From: Paenibacillus sp. 1001270B_150601_E10
Lineage (GTDB): Bacteria; Bacillota; Bacilli; Paenibacillales; Paenibacillaceae
Length of the DNA: 64,000 bases
Direction of reading: 5' to 3'
Assembly (NCBI RefSeq): GCF_015558675.1
Contig: NZ_JADMOL010000001.1
Span: 320,799 to 384,798, forward strand
Part shown: in pieces, positions 34,958-43,133 of the stretch
How positions within the stretch are numbered: the stretch's first letter is position 1
Layout of the letters: each line of letters begins with the position of its first letter
The notes under the pieces: model-generated
Told to the model about the DNA's origin: nothing
The model's database searches: none
The model's input: the letters and a program-made list of their open reading frames with translations, nothing else
Made by a program: the position numbers and the translations under genes

Positions 34958-34986
34958 ATTGTACATTCTTTTTGGACTCGCGCCAA
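34958..34986 (-). promoter_or_regulatory. Candidate sigma-A promoter of the bkd operon
   Basis: Minus-strand TTGGCG (34981-34986), 17 bases, TACAAT (34958-34963). This is a standard sigma-A pair. In B. subtilis the bkd operon depends on sigma-L (sigma-54) and BkdR; I looked for the -24/-12 GG and GC elements here and did not find them. Confidence 0.55.
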
Positions 34987-35101
34987 ACCTATCCATAAAG
35001 AATAAAGATTTTGGCAGCGCATCAGGAAATATTCGACATATACTGCCTTTCAGGTTAAACTAATAATTGGAATTATTTTATCCAAATAGAGGGATTCTTT
35101 T

Positions 35102-35416
35102 ATGAAAACAACCTTGTCACGATTTATTGCCGTTCTGCTGCTTGTCATTCCAGGTTTTATGGCTACTGCCGGCTTTCTGATGATGAAAGATGCGATTTTT
35201 TTCTATATCGCAGACCATGGCAATGATCATGTCATCAATCCGGCCTTTGAATGGCTTACGTTTATAGGTGGATTGCTGTTATTTGCTATTGGTGCAGGTT
35301 TCATCGGCGGTTGGGTCTTTTTTAGAGATCGCAAGCGGAACTACGTTGCCCCTCGGTTTCGGAAAAAGAGGCCGCGCCCCGAGCGCCCTATACGTCGAGT
35401 GAATGACCAATCTTAA
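35102..35416 (+). CDS. DUF2627 family membrane protein (YqzF-like)
   Basis: 104 residues with two membrane segments (FIAVLLLVIPGFMATAGFL, about 8-26, and FEWLTFIGGLLLFAIGAGFI, about 48-68) and a strongly basic Arg/Lys-rich tail of about 30 residues. Function unknown. Matches the DUF2627 family in size and pattern; B. subtilis yqzF lies in the same place beside the bkd operon. The plus-strand ATG has only a modest AGAGGGATT site. Confidence 0.8.
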   Translation: MKTTLSRFIAVLLLVIPGFMATAGFLMMKDAIFFYIADHGNDHVINPAFEWLTFIGGLLLFAIGAGFIGGWVFFRDRKRNYVAPRFRKKRPRPERPIRRVNDQS

Positions 35417-35484
35417 CCAAATTCCATATTATAGCCAATAGGTAATGGAATCAGTAAATATTTATTTTCAGGATTAATAAAAAA

Positions 35485-35525
35485 CAACAAGAAGCACCTC
35501 ATGTTGAGTGTGCTTCTTGTTTTAT
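35485..35525. terminator. Bidirectional terminator between the DUF2627 gene and the 187-residue hypothetical
   Basis: Perfect 11-bp stem ACAAGAAGCAC / GTGCTTCTTGT (35487-35520). Plus-strand tail TTTATC; minus-strand tail TGTTTTTTATT. It serves the convergent genes on both sides. Confidence 0.85.
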
Positions 35526-36085
35526 CTTCCGGGATAATGATGTAATTTCTTCGTTGTTTTTAACGGTTTGCGACGATTAGAGCGGTTGTGCTTCCGCTTC
35601 GGATCCCTACCGGATTTACGCTCAGCCTCTTCAACAGCCGCTGTCTCTTCAGCTGCCGTTATATCTGGAACGATGGCAGCGTCCTCAAGCGCTTCAAAAA
35701 GACCTAGACCTTGATCAATTTCTTGATTGAACAGCATCTCCGGCGTCAATCCAAGCTTCGTAAAGTCACCGCCGAGAATGACCTGTACACTCTTACTGCG
35801 GCTAACAATTACTGATTCAATAATAAGCCACTCATACAGCAGGGCCGCGATCAGGGCCGTTTTCTGTACCGTCAGCGGACGTCTTCGCGGAGGCATGCAA
35901 TGCCTCGGTGGTGGTGGAGGTTGATTTGCTGATCTGGTGTCAGATGCTGCCTCCTTTTCTTTCCCTCGATCTGCTGCTTGCGGCTCGAGACCTGACAAAG
36001 TTGGAACCTGCCACAAATCCTCAAGATGAAATGCTTTTGGGTCCACGTGAGGTTGGCTCGGAACATGCGAATCCCTCGACCTCAT
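35522..36085 (-). CDS. Hypothetical protein with proline- and arginine-rich segments
   Basis: 187 residues, not recognised. Residues about 1-70 are polar and contain NQPPPPPRHCMPPRRRP. The central part (about 72-120; TVQKTALIAALLYEWLIIESVI then SVQVILGGDF) looks like one or two amphipathic helices and could be the folded core. The tail from about 150 is highly basic (RKSGRDPKRKHNRSNRRK), suggesting nucleic acid or membrane surface binding. AAAGGGGGA precedes the start. Codon use looks normal, and the minus-strand terminator fits a real gene. It lies between the bkd region and the VanZ-RDD gene. Confidence 0.65.
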   Translation of the reverse strand: MRSRDSHVPSQPHVDPKAFHLEDLWQVPTLSGLEPQAADRGKEKEAASDTRSANQPPPPPRHCMPPRRRPLTVQKTALIAALLYEWLIIESVIVSRSKSVQVILGGDFTKLGLTPEMLFNQEIDQGLGLFEALEDAAIVPDITAAEETAAVEEAERKSGRDPKRKHNRSNRRKPLKTTKKLHHYPGR

Positions 36086-36204
36086 TCACAGTCCCCCTTT
36101 TTATAAACGGGTCATCTCATGCCGTATTCATTACCATGAATTATTGTCTTTTACAGTATAGTCACAAGTCTTGAAATTGGTGAGGAAACTTCCAAATTAC
36201 CGCC

Positions 36205-37425
36205 TTATTCACCCATAGCTTTCGGTTTGTCCCCCATGCCATCCTTCTTGATGTCCTCTATGGATATGATGTTGCGTGTTCCACTTACCCGCTCATAGAA
36301 CAAGATTTTGTTTCCTCTGAACAACTGGATGATAAAGTATAGGCCCAAGATTCCAACATATGCAGCTTGTACGAGAAACAAGGCAACAATAGCATAGGGT
36401 GGAAGCTCACCATTATTCGAGATCCACCCAATCAGCACAAACATTCCGTACACACCATAATAGAGTAATCCATATCGCTTAAAGAGGTCGATAAATGTAA
36501 TCTCCTGCTCTTCGCCTTCTCTGCGATCAGCGACGACATGAATGCGAGTAATCCACTTACCTAGTGTGCGCCCTCCCGATACGGTCGGAATGACCATAAA
36601 GTAGATGAGAATCACAACCACAAAGCAAATCGTCCGAATAAATTTTTCTTCCAATGAACCAAGTTCTGTGGATTGGTTCAGCACTAGTGTGCTTACACCG
36701 ACAACTGATGACAGTATGGGGATAAACATATTGACGATTATATTGTCAAAAACAAAGGCGATCCCTCGACGGATATAGCCTACTGTCATTTTGTCTAATT
36801 CTACATTGGCATCAAGCTGGTCGGTCTTAGGGAGAAACGCAACCAGGATCGGGGTTATCCAATATCCGATCGTTCCGCCCAACGTGTTAAGCAACAGATC
36901 GTCCACATCAAATAAGCGGTATGGACATTGATAGATCCCGTACAACCCTGTTAATTGAGTAATCTCAAAGAACAAGGACACCAAAAAAGACAATGCAATG
37001 GTGGTCCCTAATCCGCGTCTAAAATAATATCGTAGGTAAACCCCGACTGGAACCGTGAGAAAAACGTTAAAGAGAGCCTGCAGGAAGGCCCGCTCTTTGA
37101 AAAGATGAATAAAGGATGTCGGACTGCTGAAGGAGACCTGGGTTTCTCTTAATGTGTCCCGAACAAAGGTGAACGGCTTTAACTGCATATATTGCGTGAT
37201 CGCTTCGCGCGCCGCACCATTATGAATGGATGTCGGCAGCGGCAGAATGACGAGATAATAAGCCGAGATGCCGTACAGCAGCATTGAATAAAGAATAAAT
37301 GCGCGATATTTGTTCACATAGCCATATTTCCTGTACTGGATAATGAGAAACGGCAAGGTTAGAAAAAAAGCTGCAATTGGAAACGTAATTAGTGCAGTTT
37401 TGATTGGAAATAAATACTCATTCAT
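36205..37425 (-). CDS. VanZ-RDD domain fusion membrane protein
   Basis: 406 residues, mostly membrane. The N-terminal half is VanZ-like: segments from LITFPIAAFFLTLPFLII, then NVFLTVPVGVYLRYYF near residue 120 and SLFFEITQLTGLYGIYQCPYRLFDVDDLLLN, where FDxDDLLLNTxGxxxG is the VanZ signature. The C-terminal half is an RDD domain, with YIRRGIAFVFDNIIVN and GGRTLGKWITRIHVV. VanZ proteins give low-level teicoplanin resistance in some contexts; RDD proteins have been linked to ion or small-molecule transport. The role of the fusion is unknown. The ATG at 37425 has only a weak AGTAGG site. Confidence 0.85.
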   Translation of the reverse strand: MNEYLFPIKTALITFPIAAFFLTLPFLIIQYRKYGYVNKYRAFILYSMLLYGISAYYLVILPLPTSIHNGAAREAITQYMQLKPFTFVRDTLRETQVSFSSPTSFIHLFKERAFLQALFNVFLTVPVGVYLRYYFRRGLGTTIALSFLVSLFFEITQLTGLYGIYQCPYRLFDVDDLLLNTLGGTIGYWITPILVAFLPKTDQLDANVELDKMTVGYIRRGIAFVFDNIIVNMFIPILSSVVGVSTLVLNQSTELGSLEEKFIRTICFVVVILIYFMVIPTVSGGRTLGKWITRIHVVADRREGEEQEITFIDLFKRYGLLYYGVYGMFVLIGWISNNGELPPYAIVALFLVQAAYVGILGLYFIIQLFRGNKILFYERVSGTRNIISIEDIKKDGMGDKPKAMGE

Positions 37426-37639
37426 TGTAAAAAACCTACTTTCATGCAGCATCAAGATGTTTTTAGCTTGTCCACGCCCTCTCATGCCAAACAAGCAAAA
37501 TCGTGACGAAACTGTCTTTTGTTTCACCTTTTGGGCTTCATCATTGTAACTCAATATTTGACGTTAACAAGCATAAAGCAAGCGAAGTCGGAAAAATGTC
37601 AATTTTTTTCTTACTTTTGCACGGTGAAATTATATACGA

Positions 37640-37671
37640 AAAGGACTTTCCCCGAGGAAAGTCCTTTTTTG
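37640..37671. terminator. Intrinsic terminator after the broken small ORF
   Basis: Perfect 11-bp stem AAGGACTTTCC / GGAAAGTCCTT with a 4-base loop. Tails are TTTTGTTC on the plus strand and TTCG on the minus strand. It comes directly after the stop codon of the minus-strand small ORF at 37675. Confidence 0.7.
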
Positions 37672-37674
37672 TTC

Positions 37675-37840
37675 TTATAATTCGGGTTCTTGATTCATAA
37701 ATGGCAAATCATATGTATCTCCGATCAAAAGAAAAAAGGTGCCGTCCTCAAGCGGAATTCGAAATCCGGCTTCATTTTTCCTTCACATAAGAAACCCTTA
37801 TCGAATTCTTTTCTTGTTCATAAGACTCATGATCATCCAT
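37675..37840 (-). pseudogene. Small ORF interrupted by one extra base in an A5 run
   Basis: On the minus strand an ORF starts at ATG 37840 behind AAGGGG and reads MDDHESYEQEKNSIRVSYVK, then stops. Removing one A from the A5 run at 37775-37779 joins it to NEAGFRIPLEDGTFFLLI and GDTYDLPFMNQEPEL, ending at 37677, directly followed by a terminator. The joined product would be 54 residues. The frame is also open upstream to about 37970 and contains VILFVIIAC, which resembles a lipobox but is encoded by a terminator tail. I do not recognise the protein. It may be a remnant, a sequencing error or a real frameshift gene. Confidence 0.45.
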
Positions 37841-37885
37841 GAACCCCTTCAAACCGCTGTCGAGTGATTCGTTACATGCGATAAT

Positions 37886-37924
37886 CACAAATAAAATAAC
37901 CCTCGGCTCCAATGACGCCGAGGG
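37886..37924 (-). terminator. Likely distal terminator of the spo0A transcript
   Basis: Perfect 8-bp stem CCCTCGGC / GCCGAGGG (37900-37924), followed on the minus strand by TTATTTTATTTG. It lies about 410 bases after the spo0A stop; no closer terminator was found. Confidence 0.7.
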
Positions 37925-38335
37925 TAGTATCAATTCTATATGATGGCTGACAGCTCACATGATCACAACATAAATCATGAAGCAAGTACATTTAACATCT
38001 CCTCGGCGCAAGGTCCTTTTCCATGTCAGGCTTCCTTCACCGGACTGGTTATACGGGATAAGTGGTGAAGATTAATCGTCATTCCTACGATGAGTAAAAT
38101 GATCGAAAGAGGCTTTATCCTTCAAGTTGAAAATTAAGAATATTCAACGATAGAAGGTCTGTCTCACGGACTGATTCAATCATGGAAGCCGTGCGCATTA
38201 CATTTCCAGAAGGACACGAATGTTTGAGCAGTAGACTTCAATGACTGAGACCTGTTATCCCGTGCTCACTCTTGAGGCAAGCGAAGAAGAGCTGTATGGA
38301 CCCGCTTCATTCCAAGCAAAGCAGGTTAATGATTA
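37925..38335 (-). other. Long non-coding stretch downstream of spo0A
   Basis: About 410 bases with stops in all frames on both strands and no ribosome sites worth noting. Several short inverted repeats occur: CTTCACC / GGTGAAG enclosing 22 bases near 38037-38072, and TGAGCA / TGCTCA near 38229-38268. It is probably either a long 3' untranslated region of spo0A or a degraded gene. I cannot assign a known RNA family. Confidence 0.4.
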
Positions 38336-39157
38336 TTAGGATACTTTATGCTCAATTCTCAGCTTGTCAGCAACCATCGCAATGAACTCAGAGTTGGTTG
38401 GTTTCGACTTGCTGATATTGATGGTGTAGCCAAAAAGTCGGCTAATGCTGTCGATGTTGCCGCGCGTCCATGCGACTTCAATTGCGTGTCGAATCGCACG
38501 CTCTACGCGAGAAGGCGTCGTCTTATACTTTTCTGCGATCGCAGGATACAAGGTCTTCGTAATGGATCCAAGGATTTCGATATTGTTGTACACCATCGTA
38601 ATGGCCTCACGCAAATACTGATAACCTTTGATATGCGCAGGAACGCCAATTTCGTGAATGATCGAAGTAATATTAGCATCCAAATTTTTCGTTTTTGCCA
38701 TAGGTACGACATTAGACTTGATCACGCTGCTCGACATGAAGCTGTTAGAACCGCTGCTTGTCGTTTGAACAATACCAGATCCAGCAAGTTGACGGATGCG
38801 ATTAGCCAATACTTCCATATCGAAAGGTTTCAATATGTAGTAAGACGCACCAAGCTGCACAGCACGCTGAGTAATGCTTTCCTGACCGAATGCTGTCAGC
38901 ATAATGATCTTAGGTTGAGGGGACAAATCCATCTGACGAAGGCGCTCCAATACGCCGAGTCCATCGAGATGCGGCATGATAATGTCTAAAATCAATACAT
39001 CAGGAATCGAATCAGCTTGCTCCAGGAACTGCAGCACTTCTTCACCGTTATAAGCAATGCCAGCCACGGCCATATCTTCTTGTTCGGTCAAGAAATCCGA
39101 TAACAGGTTTGTAAATTCTCGGTTGTCGTCCGCTAATAATACCTCAATCTTTTGCAC
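38336..39157 (-). CDS. spo0A: Sporulation transcription factor Spo0A
   Basis: 273 residues; the master response regulator for entry into sporulation. The receiver domain has the acidic pair in [10 protein letters not shown] near residue 10, the phosphorylated Asp in [12 protein letters not shown] near 56, T in MLTAFG and K in ILKPFD. The C-terminal DNA-binding domain (about 155-270) includes the recognition helix [21 protein letters not shown], typical of Spo0A. The start is GTG at 39157 behind AAGGGAGG. It follows spoIVB as in all Bacilli. Its sigma-H promoter and 0A boxes at 39239-39274 imply autoregulation. Confidence 0.98.
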   Translation of the reverse strand: MQKIEVLLADDNREFTNLLSDFLTEQEDMAVAGIAYNGEEVLQFLEQADSIPDVLILDIIMPHLDGLGVLERLRQMDLSPQPKIIMLTAFGQESITQRAVQLGASYYILKPFDMEVLANRIRQLAGSGIVQTTSSGSNSFMSSSVIKSNVVPMAKTKNLDANITSIIHEIGVPAHIKGYQYLREAITMVYNNIEILGSITKTLYPAIAEKYKTTPSRVERAIRHAIEVAWTRGNIDSISRLFGYTINISKSKPTNSEFIAMVADKLRIEHKVS

Positions 39158-39238
39158 TTAGGATCCTCCCTTAAACAAGTTTCGCAATACGTCATGAAAG
39201 ATACATGCTGAATTGCTCATTTTCGTTCTCAGATCATG

Positions 39239-39274
39239 TTATTCGACACCACGAATAAAAATCCTTCTGTCGAA
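39239..39274 (-). promoter_or_regulatory. Sigma-H promoter of spo0A with two 0A boxes
   Basis: Minus-strand GAAGGATTT (39259-39267) and GTCGAATAA (39239-39247) match the sigma-H -35 RNAGGAWWW and -10 RNNGAATWW completely, with an 11-base spacer. Two TGTCGAA motifs (0A box core TGNCGAA) flank it: minus strand at 39242-39248, overlapping the -10, and plus strand at 39268-39274, next to the -35. This is the architecture expected for the sporulation-specific, Spo0A-autoregulated promoter. Confidence 0.85.
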
Positions 39275-39344
39275 TTCATTTTATAGGATTTTTTTCTTTA
39301 TTTTTTTGAATAAAAAGATTATAATAATTAATTTGTTTAAAAAT

Positions 39345-40733
39345 CTACATCATTCTTACCATTTCGTTTCTTTTCGACAAATACGAAAGGTTCACGCGTA
39401 AGCTGTGAACCTTCCCTTGTTGCTGCCACTCTGTATCCGACAATACAATCCCCGCATCCTGGAGCATCCACTCAATAAAGCAGCCGTAACCAGAACTTGG
39501 ATTATTTACGAATACATGTGTAACCGCACCGATTAATTTATTGTCTTGAATAATTGGACTTCCGGACATACCCTGAACAATGCCGCCTGTCTTCTCTAAA
39601 AGTCTTGGGTCTGTAACGCGGATGACCATCCCCTTAGTCGCGGGAGCCGATTGCTTCGTAACATGAACGATCTCGATCTTGAACCGTTCCACCTGCTGAC
39701 CGTTTACGACTGTCAGAATCTCTGCAGGTCCTGTTTTAACTTCTTCATTAAATCCAATGGAGATTGGTTTTATAAACAAGCTGTGGTCAGGATTAGCCGT
39801 CATCTTGCCGAAAATGCCAAAAGGAGTATTTCGCTCCACATTGCCAAGCACACGGCTCTCCTTGACGAAGTTCGCACGCTTTTCACCTGGCTCGCCATTT
39901 TGGCTCTTGGAGATCGATGTTACATTCGATTGCACAATTTCGCCCTTGCCGACAACGATAGGGGTCTGGGTATCCATATCAGTGATAACATGGCCTAGCG
40001 CTCCATATACTCCTTGATCAGGCGCATAAAAGGTAAGGGTCCCTACACCTGCTGCGGAGTCACGAATATATAAGCCGAGCCTCCAAAGCTTATCTTCAAC
40101 ATCATAGGCAGGCTTCAGCTTCGTATTGATTTCTTGCTTGCCGCGCTTAACCGTTAGATCGAGCAGTTGATTGGATTCCCCTGCTGTCTTTACAATATCA
40201 GCGACTTTGGATACATCTTGAATCTTCTGTCCATTCATACGGATAATAAGATCACCAAGCTGAATGCCAGCCGTTTCACCTGGAGAGATCTTCTCGTTCT
40301 CTCCACTTTTCACCAGATGATGTCCAACGACAAGAATACCGTCAGACTTCACCTTTACACCAATGGTCTGCCCACCAGGAATGACTTTGAGATCGGGCAC
40401 AACATTGACCTTAAGCGTCTTAAGCGGAATACGATGAAATAGCTTCAGCTTAAGCTCAGCCTGTCCCACTCTCTTGGAAGTGAGGGAAATGAGGCTGTTA
40501 GGCATTACATCAAGCGAGGCGGTCTTCGCACCGTTCACTTGCAGAATGTCTGGATTGTCTACCTTGGCACTTGCCATGACAGGCATCCCCAGACGCAATT
40601 GCTTCTGCTCTCCTTCAAATAATCGCAACTTGCTTGGTAAAGCAGCATAAGTGCGGAATGGCGTCGTTGTGCAGCCAATGATAATCATCATGACAAGCAC
40701 AAGTCCTAACAGTCGTTTCAAGTTGGGGTTCAA
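39345..40733 (-). CDS. spoIVB: SpoIVB serine peptidase
   Basis: 462 residues; made in the forespore and secreted into the space between membranes, where it cuts SpoIVFA to release pro-sigma-K processing. An N-terminal membrane anchor (LLGLVLVMMIIIGC) is followed by a PDZ domain (about 115-210; GIQLGDLIIRMNGQKI) and the S55 protease domain with the catalytic His in ALGHVITD and Ser in QGMSGSPIIQ; the family ending GYGCFIEWML is present. The start is TTG (40731-40733) behind AAAGGAGTG. It lies between recN and spo0A as expected. The tail after EWML is about 35 residues longer than usual. Confidence 0.95.
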   Translation of the reverse strand: MNPNLKRLLGLVLVMMIIIGCTTTPFRTYAALPSKLRLFEGEQKQLRLGMPVMASAKVDNPDILQVNGAKTASLDVMPNSLISLTSKRVGQAELKLKLFHRIPLKTLKVNVVPDLKVIPGGQTIGVKVKSDGILVVGHHLVKSGENEKISPGETAGIQLGDLIIRMNGQKIQDVSKVADIVKTAGESNQLLDLTVKRGKQEINTKLKPAYDVEDKLWRLGLYIRDSAAGVGTLTFYAPDQGVYGALGHVITDMDTQTPIVVGKGEIVQSNVTSISKSQNGEPGEKRANFVKESRVLGNVERNTPFGIFGKMTANPDHSLFIKPISIGFNEEVKTGPAEILTVVNGQQVERFKIEIVHVTKQSAPATKGMVIRVTDPRLLEKTGGIVQGMSGSPIIQDNKLIGAVTHVFVNNPSSGYGCFIEWMLQDAGIVLSDTEWQQQGKVHSLRVNLSYLSKRNEMVRMM

Positions 40734-40855
40734 AGGTGATTCACTCCTTTGCTGTGAGGCTCTACGACCGAAGGGGCACCGCCCTCAAATCGTAACTTTA
40801 AGGTAACCTTGACCCCCATGTTTTATAAGTGAAAATGATTCCTCAATCCCTTGAT

Positions 40856-42577
40856 TTACGCACCTTTCTGACGTTCAGCCAGCTTAAGCATTTCCTGAGC
40901 ATGATGGATGGTTTTTTCCGTCACCTCTACCCCGCCAAGCATGCGTGCAAGCTCCTGCACGCGACCTGCTTCATTAAGCTCTGATACCTGAGTTGACGTG
41001 CGTTCATCATGGACATGCTTCTCGATGTAATACTGATGGTCTGCCATACAAGCAACCTGCGGCAAGTGAGTAATCGCAAATACTTGTCCATTTACAGCCA
41101 CTTCAGACAGCTTCTCGGCAATGGCCTGAGCAGCGCGGCCGCTTACACCCGTATCCACCTCATCGAAGATGATTACCGGGATCCGGTCAACCTCGGCAAA
41201 GATGGTCTTCAAAGCGAGCATGATTCGAGACAGTTCTCCACCCGAAGCAATCTTGTGCAGTGGACGAAGAGGCTCACCTGGGTTTGGCGATATTAAAAAC
41301 TCAACATCATCAAAGCCCTGCTTGGTGAATCTGGTTTCGATGCCGTCAATCTCAACTCCATTCGCCTCTTGCAGTCGATCAATGCGGATGCCGAGTCTTG
41401 TGCGCTCCATTTGAAGATCTTTAAGCACCTGTTCTATTTTCGCGGTCAATTCATCTGCTAAGCTTCTTCTAAGATTGGACAGCGCAGTTGCATGCTTAGT
41501 CAGCCGAACAAGCTGTTCTGCTTCCTGCTGCTCCAGCTTATGAATAAGATCATCCTTATTCTCAAGCTTCTCAACTTCTGTCTGTATATGTTCCAAATGA
41601 GCAAGCATATCCTCAATTGTCGAACCATACTTGCGCTTTAATGAAGTGATCATATCCAGTCGATCCTCGATTTCAGCGAGCCGTTCTGGATTGAACTCAA
41701 TTTGCTCCCGATAATCACGCAATTGATAAGCAGCATCCTCAAGCTGATAAAAAGCATTATTCAGCTGTTCTACAATGGGCTGGAATTTCTCTGGATCGAC
41801 GTTCACGATCTGTTCCATTCGATCAACCGCAATCGTAACTGCCTCCATTGCGCCATTTCCATACAACTTCGCATATGCCCCATTAACATGCTCCATTAAT
41901 TTCTCAGCATTGGATAGTTTGCGCTTCTCTTCCGTTAACCATTCATCTTCGTCAGGCTTTAGCTGTGCGGATGATAACTCATCGATTTGGAAACGATATA
42001 GATCAAGCATTTGATAAGTCTGTTGACTCGTTTGCTTTAACTGCTCCACTTCACGGCGAATATCCATGTAGCGGTTATACTCAGTGCGGTAATCACGCTT
42101 TACTTGCAACAAAACGTCACCACCATAGGCATCAAGCCAGTTCAAGTGTTTATCGACGCGAAGCAGAGATTGGTGCTCATGCTGACCATGAATGTTAATC
42201 AGCATCTCCCCAACCTCTCGAAGCATCGTAAGATTGACCATCTGACCATTCAGGCGGCATGCGCTCTTACCTTGAGCCGTAAGTTCTCTGCGAATGATCA
42301 GCATCTCATCCCGAGTTGCTGTAAGTCCGAGCCGCTCAATCGTATCCCATACGGGGTGATCCTGATCGAGATCAAAGGAAGCCTCAACCTCTGCCTTATC
42401 ACAGCCATAACGAACAAAGTCCGAGGAGCCTCTTGCTCCTGCTACTAGACTAAGGGCATCAATAATAATGGATTTGCCGGCCCCAGTTTCCCCTGTAAGA
42501 ACATGAAAGCCTTGATGAAACTGTAAATGTACAGACTCAATTACTGCTAGTTGTCTTATCGTAAGTGCTGCTAGCAT
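40856..42577 (-). CDS. recN: DNA repair protein RecN
   Basis: 573 residues of the SMC-like ATPase family that gathers broken DNA ends for recombination. Walker A is GETGAGKSIIIDAL near residue 29, the coiled-coil arms cover about 160-370, the ABC signature is LHKIASGGELSRIMLAL near 430 and Walker B VIIFDEVDTGVSG near 462. Length equals the family norm. It is in the canonical argR-recN-spoIVB order. The ATG at 42577 follows GGAGGGGAGG. Confidence 0.96.
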   Translation of the reverse strand: MLAALTIRQLAVIESVHLQFHQGFHVLTGETGAGKSIIIDALSLVAGARGSSDFVRYGCDKAEVEASFDLDQDHPVWDTIERLGLTATRDEMLIIRRELTAQGKSACRLNGQMVNLTMLREVGEMLINIHGQHEHQSLLRVDKHLNWLDAYGGDVLLQVKRDYRTEYNRYMDIRREVEQLKQTSQQTYQMLDLYRFQIDELSSAQLKPDEDEWLTEEKRKLSNAEKLMEHVNGAYAKLYGNGAMEAVTIAVDRMEQIVNVDPEKFQPIVEQLNNAFYQLEDAAYQLRDYREQIEFNPERLAEIEDRLDMITSLKRKYGSTIEDMLAHLEHIQTEVEKLENKDDLIHKLEQQEAEQLVRLTKHATALSNLRRSLADELTAKIEQVLKDLQMERTRLGIRIDRLQEANGVEIDGIETRFTKQGFDDVEFLISPNPGEPLRPLHKIASGGELSRIMLALKTIFAEVDRIPVIIFDEVDTGVSGRAAQAIAEKLSEVAVNGQVFAITHLPQVACMADHQYYIEKHVHDERTSTQVSELNEAGRVQELARMLGGVEVTEKTIHHAQEMLKLAERQKGA

Positions 42578-42601
42578 TCGAGCGCCTCCCCTCCCAATCG
42601 A

Positions 42602-43051
42602 TTAGGACATGTAACTCATCACTTGATCGATGACTTGCTTTGTTTTCTCTTTTGAGCGACAAATCATCAAGATGGTATCGTCTCCGCAAACGGTTCCCAG
42701 AATATCATTCCATTCTAATGAATCCATGTTGACAGCTATCGCATTAGCGGTTCCTGGCAAGCATTTGATCACGACCTGATTCTCTGCACTGTCAATGCTG
42801 ACAAATCCATCAAGCAGCGCACGCTTAAGCTTCTGCGCAGGGTTAAATCGCTGGTCAATCGGCAGGGAATACTTATATCTGCCGTTGTTCATCGGAACCT
42901 TAATCAGATGAAGCTCCTTCATATCGCGTGATACCGTCGCTTGCGTGACATGGTAGCCCGCTTTGCGAAGAGCATCGACTAGCTCATCTTGCGTTTCTAT
43001 GTCATTGTTCATAATAATTTCTTTTATCTTAATATGCCTTTGTCCCTTCAT
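42602..43051 (-). CDS. argR: Arginine repressor ArgR/AhrC
   Basis: 149 residues. The N-terminal winged helix (about 1-75) has [20 protein letters not shown] and the recognition helix [16 protein letters not shown]. The C-terminal hexamerisation and arginine-binding domain ends with [15 protein letters not shown], where the Asp pair binds arginine. It represses arginine synthesis and activates catabolism. GGAGG is six bases ahead of the ATG. Just upstream of recN, as in B. subtilis ahrC. Confidence 0.95.
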   Translation of the reverse strand: MKGQRHIKIKEIIMNNDIETQDELVDALRKAGYHVTQATVSRDMKELHLIKVPMNNGRYKYSLPIDQRFNPAQKLKRALLDGFVSIDSAENQVVIKCLPGTANAIAVNMDSLEWNDILGTVCGDDTILMICRSKEKTKQVIDQVMSYMS

Positions 43052-43133
43052 ATGGACCCTCCAAGTTCATTTTTCGTAAGTTGTTATGCCTATTCTACAC
43101 GATCTTAGACTGCAACTGCTATCACACTGATGC

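Noticed and set aside
34868-35040. Sigma-54 promoter for the bkd operon, as in B. subtilis
   Set aside because: TTGGCGC is present, but the GC element at the right distance is missing; a sigma-A pair fits instead.
37503-37700. 65-codon plus-strand frame ending near a terminator
   Set aside because: Starts inside the upstream region of the VanZ-RDD gene with no ribosome site; the opposite strand explains the terminator better.
38348-38989. 213-codon plus-strand frame opposite spo0A
   Set aside because: Antisense reading of a very conserved gene; frame openness is a by-product of spo0A codon use.
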